From Auriscalpium vulgare (lineage: Eukaryota; Basidiomycota; Agaricomycetes; Russulales; Auriscalpiaceae), in assembly GCA_019915015.1 (NCBI GenBank), contig JAHBBC010000019.1, positions 868,001 through 932,000 of the forward strand: a stretch of DNA of 64,000 nt, read 5' to 3'. Numbering within the stretch: the stretch's first letter is position 1; each line of letters begins with the position of its first letter. The notes beneath the pieces were generated by a model. That model was not told where the DNA came from and did no database searches. It saw only the letters and a program-made list of their open reading frames with translations. The position numbers and the translations under genes are program-made. Of the stretch, positions 1-11,374 are shown one piece after another.

Positions 1-548
1 GCTCTCGACCAAAGCGCAGTCATTGATCAATTGACTGAATTTGTTCATGGCCTGTGAGGAGTTGTGAGCGAAAATGCCACGACTTTCTTTGTGACTCACC
101 TCAATTGCGGTCGCATCTTCGCGCTCGTGCGTGCGGCTGCCTTGAGATCGGGAATAGCCTGTAACAAGATCTAGGGAACTTCGGATCTCCTCCTCGACTG
201 GCTCGCAGAAGGGGGCTTGCATCATGCCTGGGACAACGCCGTCCCAGTTCCGCTTCTCTGGCGGCATGCGCCCCAGCAAGTGCATGGTCCCCGCAATCAA
301 GACCTTGAGGCTGTCGTCTGTCGACTTGATGGTGTCCTTGTTCAGCTTGCCAAAGCAGGGCACAAGCCCAAGCTGGAGGTCGTCCTGGGGTGGGGAACAC
401 GAAAACACGTGGTCAGATAGTATTAGCAAGATGGTTGTCCGACATGCCATACCTTGCTAAAGTCGAAAGACTGCACAACAGAGCTGCCACCGTCGGCGGC
501 CTCGCCAAAGACACTGCGAAGAGCCTGTCCCGAAATCTGCGTGGCCAT
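1..548 (-). CDS. Partial spliced gene of unknown function (N-terminal part)
   Basis: Runs off the left edge. Seen on the minus strand: an ATG at 548, exon 1 548-453 (32 codons), a GT-AG intron, exon 2 384-100 (95 codons), a second GT-AG intron with GTGAGT donor, and exon 3 from 51 to the edge. All joins are phase 0 and the frame stays open, giving about 144 residues starting MATQISGQAL. Exon 2 reads through segments such as GLVPCFGKLNKDTIKSTDDS, with no motif I recognise; there is no signal peptide or membrane segment. I do not know the family. The clean frames across two introns make a real gene likely; the function is not inferable. Confidence 0.55.
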
Positions 549-3109
549 GGTGCGACAGAAGGCAACGTGGGATGCGAAGCTTCGTGCGGCGCTCCAGGTC
601 AGCAGCCCTTATGCATTGTGTAGAAATACGGGCCGGGGCAGCCATCCTTAGGCCTTACATACATCAGGAAAACGGGAGCGAGCTTGGCGCGTCTTGACAG
701 AGCCCCAAGCTCGCAAGACGCGTTAAGCTAGGTCCCTTCTATACAGACACCTCAAGCTTTACTAAACGAGCTTGACGCGTCTAGACAGCTCGCGCAAGAT
801 CCGTCGCTTCCGACGGCCTTTCTCGCAGCTGGGAGCTTGTGGCTGCTTGAGAGCCCTTGACAGCTAGCCGCTCGCTCGGCTGTAGTTTATCTCGCATATT
901 TGATGCTCGCAATATTATTCATATAATCATGTTTTATTACAAGCATGTAATTACTGACACGAGTATTAGATGAGCCGGATAGCAGGCTTAATTACAGGTT
1001 AACTGCCGTTCTCTAGTACTAGATCCAAGCCAACTGGTCTCCGAAAGCTTGCCACGACAAACCCGCGGGGAGCACGGGGGACGCGTACGTCAAGAGCCCG
1101 ATGTTGCGCGCGGCCTGCGGGGCCCACGCACACCTTTTTCATGGGGATTTTGTCCTCAGGATATCCTTGCTGTGCGAGCTGGCGACGGGACAGTTGAGAC
1201 GCGCGCGTGTATTATGAAATGAACACATTATATACGCACCTCTTCCAGAAATGCGTTATCCCACCGCGCCGTGGTCCATCCTCCGGATGTGCCTGCGCCT
1301 GCACGCGAAGCCGTTGCTGTTGCTGCCGCCGCCGGGCGGCAACTGTGATTGCACATACGCGTCCTCAACGCCGTCGTCCTCCTCGCGTCGTCCTCGGACG
1401 AGCCCGCCAGCGAGTGCTCCCGCGAGCAGCGCGCCCTGCCCAGCCGCGATCGCTTGCGTGCGGGCGATAAATGCGAGCTTGAGCGCGGGCGGCGTAGACG
1501 ATAGCGAGTCGACAGAGTGCCGTGACGTACGGCAGCTTCCGATGCTTTTTTCATCCCTCCAGATTGGTTGGCGGCAGCGATAACTTGCGCGAGCAGTGCT
1601 CAGCTACTTGACGTGCGGAGGGAGTGGCGTTAGGTCGATATGATAGCTAGGAGTGAGCGTGAGCGACGCCGAGCAAACACCTGAACCGAGCTCGGTGCAG
1701 CGGCCGTAGCACGCTGCGCAAGAGAGATAGCGGAATGACTTACCACTGCTGGCGGTCGTCCAGCAGCACTCCAGCTGGAGAGACGAAGGACGGCGCAACT
1801 ATGTAAGGGGTGTCAGATTTGAAAACGTCGTACACAGGTGCGTTCTAGGGTGGTGCGGCGCGTGCGGGAGGGCCGGGAGTGTGCTTGAGGTCGAGAGGCG
1901 GCCCTATGCGAGAGACGGCAGTCCTATGAGGGCGCTGGCGCGGGAAGCGGCGGCATGGGCGCGTGCGATGATTGCGGCGGGAGGATGGGTTCTTGAGGGT
2001 GTGGTATGGCACATGCGAGGGAGCGGGCATGGTTGGGAGCGAGGGAGAGACTGAGTCAGTGACGTGGCAGCAAGAGAACTGGCAGCAGATTCTCGAGGTA
2101 TTTGTACTCACCTGCATGATAACCAGCACACTTATGTCTCAAGTCGGCGGGGACTGGGGCTGTTGAAGCCAGTTGAGGCGGGGTGGCCGTGATGTTGAGC
2201 CAGTTCTGAGTGTCGAGGGCATGCGGCGTTGTCGAGCGAGTTCCGTGCATGGCATAGCGAGAGAGCGCCATTATTGACTCCGACTCTTGAGAGCCAGTGT
2301 TGAGTCCTTAACGAGCGAGCAAGGAGAAAGTGAGTGCATGACTCTTGAGAGAAATGGAGGCGATAGGATGAGGGGGAGCGGCATGAAGTTCATCTGCACC
2401 AAGTCGCGAATACATAACCTCAGATTTGTGACAGTCACTACTACGGCAGTGCAGCTCACAAGTCCTCGAGTGCGGTCTGTCAAGCTCTGCCAAGCTGCCG
2501 CGTACAGCTATCCAGATGATACAAGAGACATGCTAGCCGCGCATTACGTGTCGCTTCGGAGGACGGTCTTGGGCCAACTGTCTAGACGATTTAAGCTGTC
2601 ACGATGTCTTGCGGAAGCTTGTGAGCTTGCGCGAGCTTGGCGTTAGGCGACCGTTTTCCTGATGTAGCTTGGAAGGACGGGAAAACTGCCATGGCGTCAC
2701 CGGCGGCAGCGCATGCTGTGGTACGTCCTGGAGATCCCGGCGCAACACACATTTGTTTCGGCCCGGGTGAAGATTTTGTTTCTTTTTGTTTGCGCGCTTT
2801 CACTGGGCTGGTGTCCTCCCGGGCCCAACCGGTTCCCAGGGTCCTATAGAAACATCTCACATCAATTAATCGACCGATAGGCGTTGTCTACTAAGTATTT
2901 GAGCAGATAGCATGGGATACGATACGATACGATAGCAACCCGATGAGGAACAGGGCGGAGGTCCGCGCTACGCTGTACATACAAAAGAGCTTGCGCCTCA
3001 GGCTGTTTGCCTTCATGTTCAGCGAGATAGCGCCCTTTTCTGCAGGCTCCTTCCCACCTCCCCTTCGAGGTTCGCTGCAATTTTCGTACTAGTACACGGC
3101 CAGCAGAAT
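549..3109. other. Stretch without a recognisable gene
   Basis: No convincing coding region on either strand. Short open frames here are GC-rich shadows without splice structure. Around 680-800 there are two related copies of a GAGCTTGRCGCGTCT-like string, one of them close to an inverted copy, and a similar GAGCTTGCGCGAGCTTGGCG string lies near 2620-2645, so the segment contains remnants of small dispersed repeats. Confidence 0.5.
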
Positions 3110-4085
3110 TATCGGCCTGGGGCCAGCGCGGGCGGATCTGGCCCAGAGCCGATGATCATCAGCTCAGTGGCTAAAAGGGGCGCTTTGGCGTGACACCAGG
3201 ATGTCGCTTATCGGCGTGAGGCCAATGCTCACCGGCCTGGTGCCAAAGTGATCTCCCCCCGCTCAGGCCACTCGACTGCCGCTCGTTACCTTCGGATCAA
3301 TCGATGTTCTCATTTCCAGGTGACTCAAGCTTCATGAATAAGCAAACAAACAACTGGGATTTCTACAAGTCATACTACTACTGTGCTAGACATGGTCTAC
3401 GGATACAAATAATCATGACTATGCTATACAGTGTACACACCTTGTTTCCAGGAACCCAGCAAGCAACCCAGCAAGCTTTAAGACAGCTCAGCGAGCACAT
3501 AAGCGTCAGAGAGCTCGACAGTCCACCAGCATGAGTCCAGCAAAGAGTAAGCGCTAAGCCGTAGCGAGAGTCAAGACGAGACCGGATGGCGTCAAAGCAG
3601 GTGTCACGTAGTCGCAGAGAAAGGGCTGCAGAGGGGGAGATGATGCTGCCGCAGCAGGGGCGACGTTCGAGGAGAGCAAGCATGGCACCCGATGGTCACA
3701 ATTGAAGACATACCTTCATTCCCAAATATCCACCTTGTTGGTCATCCTTCGTAGCCTGCGGCAGGTTCATCGACGGAGGGAGGGCGCTGAGTGGTGGTGT
3801 GGGCGAGAGGAACGACGGTGATGGGAAGAGCAAAGTTGAACATGTCACACGATTGCACAAGTCACCGCAATCGGCTGTCAGACCAATATGGTGCCATCCG
3901 GCCCAGCGCTACATGCAGAAGTCCGGCATGGAGCCAATGCCCGTATCCATTGGCCGCCGCCCGAGTCGTGATCCGGGCTTCACGCCAATGATTGACTCAC
4001 GGGCCTCAAGCTGGCATTTTGCCGGCCTCACGCCAATCCTTATCGTCCGCTCAGTGCTCACTCTTAATCATTGGCCTACGCGCCT
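3110..4085. repeat. Cluster of short imperfect GGCCT...GCCAAT motifs
   Basis: Two clusters (about 3110-3255 and 3885-4085) contain repeated strings built on GGCCTNNNGCCAAT and its reverse complement, for example CCGGCCTCACGCCAAT near 4023, CGGCGTGAGGCCAATG near 3212, CCGGCCTGGTGCCAA near 3233 and GGGCTTCACGCCAATG near 3974. Copies occur in both orientations with irregular spacing, so this is neither a simple tandem array nor CRISPR-like. No gene is evident between the two clusters. Confidence 0.45.
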
Positions 4086-4145
4086 GTGAACCGCTGGCGG
4101 TGTACTCGGCGGTGGGAAGGAAGATCATACATAGATCATAGATAA

Positions 4146-4290
4146 TAGATATATTTACGTCATTTTTGATTTCCCTTTTCCGGCCAACTTGAAGACCTTT
4201 GAAGACGCGCGAACCTCTCAGTGGTTCGCGCGTCTTCAAAGTTCCAAGTTGGCTGGAAAAGGGAAATCAAAAGTGACGTAAATATATCTA
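4146..4290. repeat. Near-perfect 145-bp hairpin element (palindromic MITE-like repeat)
   Basis: Left arm 4146-4215 and right arm 4223-4290 are inverted complements across a 7-base loop (tctcagt). The ends read TAGATATATTTACGTC and the inner stem carries TTTGAAGACGCGCGAACC and its complement. Only a few mismatches or gaps break the roughly 68-70-bp arms. It has the shape of a foldback MITE; no transposase and no convincing target duplication are seen. Confidence 0.75.
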
Positions 4291-4896
4291 TCTGATCTAT
4301 CATCCTATCCTATCTTCCCTACCCAATCTCATACGGATATTGCAGCGAACCTCGAAGGGGAGGTGGGAAGGAGCCTGCCTTTTCTGATGAGTCAAGCCTT
4401 TCGAATCTTAATCTTCGCCTTGTGACCCCTCTCGGGACTGGCACGAGGCTCACTCCGCCGGCTCGCTCCAGGTTCCTGCCCATCCTCAGCAATGCGACCT
4501 TTGTCGACCATGACGGATACTGGAGCGTCACAGAGTTACCGCTGCGTCAGCTCAGCGAGCTCGTTCAGGTAATTTGTTGTATCTCCTACCAATATTCTAT
4601 TGAAGGTATCTCAAAATGCTAATATAAAGGCTCTGTGTAAGTAAGTATGGTTTGGGTTGGAGAGCTCAGCGTCACACGAAAGAGGTGGGGTAGCTGCGGG
4701 CTATGGGCGCGCAGCATGTGTCACGCAGGCATGCTCGGGAACACCGGGATGCGCTCGCATGGAAGCACCGCGCAGGTTGTGAACACTCTTGCATAGTGAA
4801 CGTTGCGGGAGGGCGTTGCGGCAGGGCGTTGCGGAGGGCGTTACTTACGAGGGCTCGAATGCGGCGAATGGAACGCGCTGGCACTGGCTGACGTAT
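4291..4896. other. No gene recognised
   Basis: Open frames here have no family signature or credible splice structure. The segment separates the hairpin repeat from the acetyl-CoA synthetase remnant. Confidence 0.4.
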
Positions 4897-5538
4897 GTAG
4901 TCTCCGTGGCTGACCTTGGCACAGAAGATAGTCGGTCGTACGGCTGACGGTGCGTTCATTGCGCAGTGCCGGCTCCGAGTGAAGGGAGGATGCGCGGGCA
5001 CGGGCCCCACTAGGAGCGCCCCGACGGTTGATACGCGCACACGCAAGGAAAGCAGCGACCGCTTGCCAAGTCATGGGCAGGTAGATGGAGACCGTGTCGC
5101 CCTTCTTGACACCGAGCGACTTGAGCACGTTCGCGACGCTGCTGGGAGTAGGAGATCTCGGCGCCTCCATTGGGCTCGTCGGCTTCGTAAATGATGGCAG
5201 TCTGTTCGGAGGCTTCAGACCAAAATCATCAGGAAACGGCGAAGACGCGCACCTTATCAGGATGCTTGAACACCCATCGATCAACGCAGTTGTACGAGGC
5301 ATTCAGACCGCCCTCTGGGAACCAAACGATGTCGCCCTTCTCGAAGGAGCCCGCGCGGACGATGTGGAACGGCCTGTCCCAGTAGAGCATCTCCCTCGCT
5401 TTCTGGAAAACGTAGGGTCAGCACGTTGCCAGCCAGTCGTCGAGAAGAGCCGCACATGTGCCCACCACTTGTCGGACTCATGACCGACGCGGGGGAAAAG
5501 GTAGTCTCCGTGGCTGACCTTGGCACAGAAGATAGTCG
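4897..5538. repeat. 38-bp direct repeats flanking the acetyl-CoA synthetase remnant
   Basis: The same 38-base string, beginning GTAGTCTCCGTGGCTGACCT and ending AGATAGTCG, occurs at 4897-4934 and 5501-5538 in the same orientation. On the minus strand both copies can be read as [10 protein letters not shown]. The repeats bracket the decayed gene fragment. They could be duplicated coding sequence or traces of an insertion or unequal exchange. Confidence 0.7.
4985..5420 (-). pseudogene. Decayed fragment of acetyl-CoA synthetase (AMP-forming)
   Basis: On the minus strand, one frame near 5410-5225 reads [20 protein letters not shown] and then [17 protein letters not shown]. Another frame near 5150-5060 reads [20 protein letters not shown] followed by AFLACARI. 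These are the N-terminal ACS segment and the start of the AMP-binding domain of fungal acetyl-CoA synthetase, which normally makes acetyl-CoA from acetate, ATP and CoA in the cytosol and nucleus. Here the pieces are in different frames, the linking segment ([14 protein letters not shown]) is shifted, and homology stops abruptly after ACARI, where the rest of the roughly 650-residue enzyme should follow. It cannot encode an active enzyme. Confidence 0.8.
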
Positions 5539-6149
5539 TTCTGTTATAGGGGAAACGTGGGGCCACCGCACACGACGTTCTGCCAGCGCGGGTGGTTGAT
5601 TCTGTTGTAGCCTGAGGGTGGTGGGGCCAAGGTGGGGCTGCAGAGGAGAGCGGGCATGAGGTCCCGTGGACGCAGGGACTCGGAGGGGCGCTGACCAGGC
5701 GTGAGCAAGGTCTGTTGTCAGCGCATGGGCCAGTCGTCGCACAGCGCGAGTTGAGCGCGTAGCACCTCGAGCCTCGCCTTCTGCCGTCAGCCCGGAGAGC
5801 GCGCCTCGCTACTCAATAACACAACACGTCGGTGACACGTCGTACGGGGACAGCCAAAGGTGACCGGTGATGAGTGGAAGAGAGTCCGGCCTAGGATAGG
5901 ATATTGGGGAATTGCCGTTCACCCCACTAAACCAAGTGACGGACAGCTGCGGGGCCAGCTCCTACCTGTCGTGAGCGTCACAAACCTCTTCTGTGCTACT
6001 CTATTGTGCACAGTTGACCTGCGTTGTTGTTGCGGCGAGATGTGCTTCACATCGCTATTTCGTGAGTGCTATGTACATGATATCCCGGGGTCATGGCACA
6101 GGCGCGAATTCCGCAAGGATAGGATTGTACATTGTGATTCAGTAAATAT
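5539..6149. other. No gene recognised
   Basis: No supported coding region between the second 38-bp repeat and the 3' end of the membrane protein gene. Confidence 0.4.
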
Positions 6150-7717
6150 CTAATGCCAATGAAAGACCACGTCAGACCATGAAACTGTTTGGAAAGCATC
6201 GGCAGGTAGCGACCGTAGACTAGACAAGGCAACTACCAGGAGGATCAGTCTCGTCAACATGTACACAGTAAATAACGGCGTAGAGTAATGTACGAGTCGG
6301 ATCAGTCCAGGGACTCGAGCAGGCCTCGACATGATTCCCTCTCCCAACATCACATCGGATCGGGTTCTCCATGCGGCTCCAATGCCCTCGTATAGGAGCA
6401 CCACCACGGGCATGGCGAAAATCACGACTGACGATATGCGCCAGACAAGTCTCTCCGCAGGTGATGGGAATGTACGAGAGTTCCAGGAAAAGAAGTGGAC
6501 GGCACCAAAAAAGACAGTCGTGCAAACCGCAATAAGAGACGCAGGCCCAGTTTCGATGGGCCCGACTGCGGGGCCACTGTAGAATGGGCCCCTTCTCGAC
6601 TGCGTTGTTGCGACCAATTTGGATCCGGCTACGCGTAGAGGGCCACCGACGTTCTGCGGTTTGTCCCACCAGACCACGTACATCACGATGGCGATCATCG
6701 TGTAGGCCAGCGTGATGACCTCCAGCTCCGTGATCACGAGGCCACTGGTTCGACGCGCTGCGAATTGGATGATGAACCACACGGTCTGGAGAATGGCAAG
6801 GCCTTTTGACAGTACGTCCCCTTGGCCCAAAACCTGTATTTCTTCTTCCGTAGGCGGAACGAGCTCGCCGATCGCCACAAGGTTGATGACTTCATCGAAC
6901 GACAGCGGACGGATGGGGCTTCCCGCCTCGTACAAGTGGAATCCACCCATGAGGACGAAGTACCCATGTTGACGTGTCCAATCTACGGTGAACATCATTA
7001 GGCAACCTAGCGCGCACGGACACAGCAGTGCCTTCACCTCCGACAAAGCGGCCAAGTTGTTCTTCTACAAGCACACAATGCGCAGGGAGACATCGAGACA
7101 GATCTTCAGGTTCACCTTGAAAGACAATTCGGGAAGAACCGACGTGCATGCTGCTTGCTGCACCTTCGCCATCTGCTGACACTGAACGTCTATGCGTCAA
7201 ACAAGACATACATGGAGAGAGAGATTACATGCTCACGTAACAGTACCGCGTCTCCCGGTCCACCATGTATGCCGCCCGCCGTCCCAGACACGATCTCCTC
7301 TGCGACGTGCGCATCTGCGAGAGCAGTGGGCTGATCGCTCTCCCTCTCGTCATCTGTCAGTGCCGTCAGCCGGTAGATTTGACAAACTGGCGATATTTTG
7401 TGACATTGCAACTCACTCTCTCGTGCTCCTCTGATATTCCATTCGTATAACCGCTTCTTCTTGGACCATGCTTGGGTCGCGCAAGGTCGGACACGCCCCA
7501 GCTCCGTTCCAATGAAATCGGCACACATATGTTGGCGGATCGCGGTCATCAGTACCCACTCGGTCACGAGCAGCGCCGTGACCAAAATTTCCACCGCCTC
7601 GGTGAACCTCTCTAGGCAGCGCAGAAACCACCATCGCCGGGGCTGCTGGGGCTGCGGTATATTGCGGTGGACTGCCTTCCAGACACAGATGAGGATTGTC
7701 CCGAGGCAGCTCCCCAC
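6150..7717 (-). CDS. Multi-pass membrane protein of an agaricomycete-specific uncharacterised family
   Basis: The large 3' exon (about 7000-6150, minus) starts with DWTRQHGYFVLMGGFHLYE and continues with PLSFDEVINLVAIGELVPPT, WFIIQFAARRTSGL and several hydrophobic segments (roughly five more membrane spans), ending FQTVSWSDVVFHWH. An upstream exon (about 7740-7490) begins after a likely acceptor and reads DTQCIVGSCLGTILICVWKA, then VTEWVLMTAIRQHMCADF. I recognise this architecture from many agaricomycete hypothetical membrane proteins; no function is established that I can name. The middle exon junctions (7490-7000) and the first exon upstream of 7740 are unresolved, so the start is uncertain and a mild defect cannot be excluded. 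Confidence 0.65.
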
Positions 7718-7745
7718 GATGCACTGAGTGTCCTGCAGGAGTCAA

Positions 7746-8410
7746 GATTCGTGCACATGGGTGAGGAGGAGTTGGATATGCTGGTCGAGTTGCGTGGCCC
7801 TATCGACATGGTGGGGGTTGGCCGTGGGCGACCTAAGCTCTAGAAATGCGTGCGAGAGGTAGGAGGACGGGTTTGGAGCGGCATTTCCGACCTCGTTGCT
7901 TTTGAACTTGTCGGACACGAGGCAAAAAGAAAGAATGAAATATAGACATGATCGCGGTTGGAGGCGAGGGCGGTGGGTTTTGACCGACTGTCGGCACTTC
8001 TGTCTGTCTAGGGTTGTTGGGACGTTCTCTTGCGCTTGCTTGGCCCTACGTGTAGTCTCCCTGAGGCAGAGTAGCTAGATTCAACCCTTCGCAAGCTCAG
8101 GGATCATCTATCTGACGTCTACCTACGTGGTGACGGTGTAACCCCAGTGAAAAGTCGGGCTGGGCTGGTATGCCCTGGTGTGTGTATATATGCGCGTGGG
8201 AAGCTGCACACCATTACACATGAGAACACAAAATGTAGACTATATCATATTTTTCATATGTCTCTGTATGTAATGTCGTCGGAGCTCGTCATTATGAATA
8301 TGCACGGATATGTGCTGGTATGCGACCATATGGCTGGAGATGAATGCACATATATTTTATTTCCACTGTTCCTTGCATACCACGCCATATGGGCACATAC
8401 AGAACCATAC
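7746..8410. other. Intergenic; left flank of gypsy element 1
   Basis: No gene recognised. The last ~100 bases (ACATACAGAACCATACCCGC) match the start of the short tandem repeats that resume at 36883, showing that element 1 inserted into or at the edge of that array. Bases 8411-8414 (CCGC) are the left copy of the 4-bp target duplication. Confidence 0.5.
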
Positions 8411-8414
8411 CCGC

Positions 8415-11337
8415 TGATGGGCACCAGACGGTAGTAGGGCGGATATGGGTAGTTTCCTATCCCTAGAGCGCTGTCAGTGGTACCGCGTTGTTGTGCGAGC
8501 GAGTCGTCACGTTCCCAAAGGTTCGCGAAGTGACTCCACCGATACGTGGATCGTGGTCGTAACGAGGATTCGGATCGGAATGAGGGTTCGGCGTGTGCGC
8601 CGGACCAGGAGACGAGAAGGAGTGAGCGTACGAGTCACCGAAGTGACGAACAAACGAAGTCGCGACGAGCGAGCTCCGAAGTTGGATGCGGAGGAACGCG
8701 GAATGACGATAGAGGGAGGGAGAGAGAGATCGACGTAACACGAAGTTCGGCTTTATACGTTGATCGGTGCGATGGGTAGTTGGGTGACTTCGGACAACTT
8801 CGGATTGAGGACGAAGTTATGTGTAATGGGGAACGCGTTCGTCGTGGGCCTGAACTTGAGGAGGCCTCGAAGGTGATATCAAAGTGGATGAAGGTCTGTC
8901 GATGGCGGTGTTCGAGAGGCGAGGTTCGGTCGTCGATGTTCGAGAGGCGAGGTTCGGGAGACGAGGTTCGGAAGGCGAGGTTCGGAAAGCGAGGTTGGGG
9001 TACGTGGTGCGAAAGGCGAAGGTCGAAAGCGAAGTCGAAGACGAGCGTATTGCGGCGTGCGGCGTAGTCGAAAGTGAGGTTACGGGCGATAAGGAGGACG
9101 AGGGGTACAACGACAGTAAGAGCTGTCGATGCGGGCGGTTTGCAACGTCTCTTTCGAGATGCTGACTATGGGGGGGAAAGTAACTTGTTATTCGGTGTGC
9201 TATCGAGTCGTATTTAAGCTACAACGAGTGCGAGACCGTATCGTACGGAAACGAACATAGGTAGGTGCGTACAGAGACGAAACACGAGCGAAGTGGATAA
9301 AGATCATGTGTCGCAAGTCGAGGTGGGTCGGAACAAGCATATGTAGCGAGAGGGAGCTCTCATGGGGAACGAGAACGATGGATACCAGACAAACGATCAG
9401 CGCTGTCGCTACGATGTGATATACAGAAGGATGAAGTACGAACGATATTGTGGAGACGCGCCTCAGCGGTACAAGGCGCGCCAAACGTATACCCGCGAGC
9501 CGAAGTCGCAGCGAGTGGCGGACGATCTTCCGAAGTGGCTGGGAAGGTAGCCATGGCTTCGGGCTCGGTTCGCCTCGGCTCGGAAAGGTCGGGACGATAG
9601 AAGGGATCAATCGGGAACGCTATAAGTGAGGGGGAGAATCGGACAGGGAAGTACCGGGTGACAGCCGGTTATCTCGGAGATACGCTCACGGGGCGTTTCA
9701 CTACACTGATCTTGGTCCGGCAGCGACTTTGTGGCGTGTCTGCTGCTGATGGGCCGAAAGGCCTCGACCGAACCACGTGCGGGCGCCTCGGGGTGACTGG
9801 AAACGTAGTGTTGCGGGAAAAACCTCTGGCCAGTTTCCCCCCGGTAAGATACCAGTGGCGCTCCAGCCCGGGAGGTAAGAAACCGGTACATTACCAGGGA
9901 AATAGTCACGTGTTTTCTGTGTTCCCACGCCAACTACAGTAGCTTTTTTCGCGCCTGCGGCGCGATTGCCAGTGGTATACGTAGTAGTGCAACGGCACCC
10001 CCAGCCTACGCCATACTGTACGATAAAATTACAGAAAATCGGAAAAATATTCACTTTGGCTTCTGTGGAAGTGTAGGCCGTCTATCGCAGCAGCGCGCGC
10101 CCTCCTAGCTCAGCAATTGAAGCCCGGATAGTGGCCCGAAGTAAGCATCCTCGAAGGGTTTCATTGTCCCAGTACTGACACGTATTAGCAAGGCTTGCTT
10201 TGAACAAATTTATTAGAAGGTTGGCAACGTGAGTACGGAATAAGGATAACAGAGAGCAGAGCCCTCGCACCACGCGTGGTGATATACTTACGGGAAGTGC
10301 TGCAGACGTGGGGTCAGATATCTCATGCACATGCGCAGCGCGTACGAACTGTTCGTGATGCCAGTGAGCAGAGCAATTTGACAGGTTATGACTCGGAGCC
10401 AGCGCGGCCACAAGCACCTCCAGCCCCCACACAGCGCAGCAACGCGGTCCTCACGACTCGGATGACGTGGGTGTCATCCCAGTTTCGCATGCGCTCCATG
10501 ACGACACCGGCGACAACGAGCTCGCGTTCAGTGGGCTTGTCTGCGGAGGGTGTCGCATGCTCAGATGCGTGGCGCGAAGTACTTGCGCAGCCCCGTCTGT
10601 CTTCACGAATTCCGCGGCGCGTGTTCATCGGCGCACTAGGCCTCTTTGCAATCGTCCACTAAAACCTGTGTTTCTCGTGGTCATTGTGATGTGTGCTCAT
10701 GGTCGGGTTGGAAAAGCCCAGGGGTACGGGTCTGCTGTTGTGGTGAAAGCAAGAAGTAGGTGTGGCTGGTAGTGCCCAAGGAGTGTGAGTGGCGAAGGTG
10801 TGCGCAAGCCTGGCGAGAAGCAGTCAAGCAGCGTGATCAATCAGATGTTGTCTGCGTGAAAGTGTGCTAGGATGTAGCTAGGATGCTCACAAATGTAGCT
10901 TCAACGCAACTCCCTCCCGCCGGAATGTGGAGGACTTACGCCCGCCGCTTCTGCATACAGGTTTCAAGACAGATTGACGGCTGGGGACCGCGAGGTCCGT
11001 GTGCCGGGCCGGCCGACACGTCACGTGCTTGAGGTATTATACCGGGTCCATTGGGCCCTAGGATGGGGTAGGTAAGATACCGGTACTTTACAGGTATAAT
11101 ACCGGGGAAAAACTGTTTCGGGGAAAAACCTGGGTTTTTCCCGCAACCCTATGGAAACGAGGCCGAAGCGCTGGGAAGTTCGGAGCCGAAGTCACGTGAC
11201 TTCGGAACTTTCCGAAGTGGCTGTGCCGAAACGGCGGAAACGACGGTCCGGAGACCAAAGTCACGTGACTTTGGTTCGAAATGAAAAACCGAAAAGTCGC
11301 GGTGGAATCCCCGCTCGACGGGGAATCAGGCGTATCA
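8415..11337 (-). repeat. 3' LTR of gypsy element 1 (interrupted)
   Basis: Starts TGATGGGCACCAGACGG and ends GGCGTATCA on the plus strand; matches the right-hand LTR nearly base for base. Contains GC-rich tandem GGCGAGGTTCGG-type units at about 8905-9000 and many CGAAGT strings. Interrupted by the hAT-like element at 9806-11151. The sequence between 11160 and 11337 continues the LTR. Confidence 0.92.
9806..11151. mobile_element. 1346-bp non-autonomous hAT-like DNA transposon
   Basis: The other LTR gives the empty site (GACTGGAAACGAGGCC), so the insertion is exact. The 8-base duplication TGGAAACG lies at 9798-9805 and 11152-11159. Terminal inverted repeats are 19 bases with one mismatch: TAGTGTTGCGGGAAAAACC at the left and TAGGGTTGCGGGAAAAACC (reverse complement) at the right. 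The 8-bp duplication and the TAGNG start fit the hAT superfamily (established hallmarks). Subterminal GGTAAGATACC strings occur near both ends (9844, 11070). No transposase is encoded; interior open frames show no family signature. Confidence 0.88.
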
Positions 11338-11374
11338 CCTCCTCCATACTTTGATAGTGACCGTCCACGGTCAC
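11338..11374 (-). promoter_or_regulatory. 3' polypurine tract plus upstream hairpin, element 1
   Basis: Read on the minus strand: a 7-bp stem GTGACCG / CGGTCAC with loop TGGA (11374-11357), then TATCAAAGTATGGAGGAGG abutting the 3' LTR start TGATACGCC. The purine run directly 5' of the 3' LTR is the standard primer site for plus-strand DNA in LTR retrotransposons. The hairpin is a feature shared with the other elements here (see findings). Confidence 0.85.

Noticed and set aside
1..8410. tRNA or rRNA genes in the host-like flank
   Set aside because: I found no cloverleaf with a convincing T-arm (GGTTCGAATCC-like) and no rRNA signature by eye; a covariance-model scan (tRNAscan-SE type) would be decisive.
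9806..11151. Possible transposase inside the hAT-like element (ORFs near 10082-10662)
   Set aside because: No hAT dimerisation, BED finger or RNase H-like motifs; ORFs are short and overlap on both strands.
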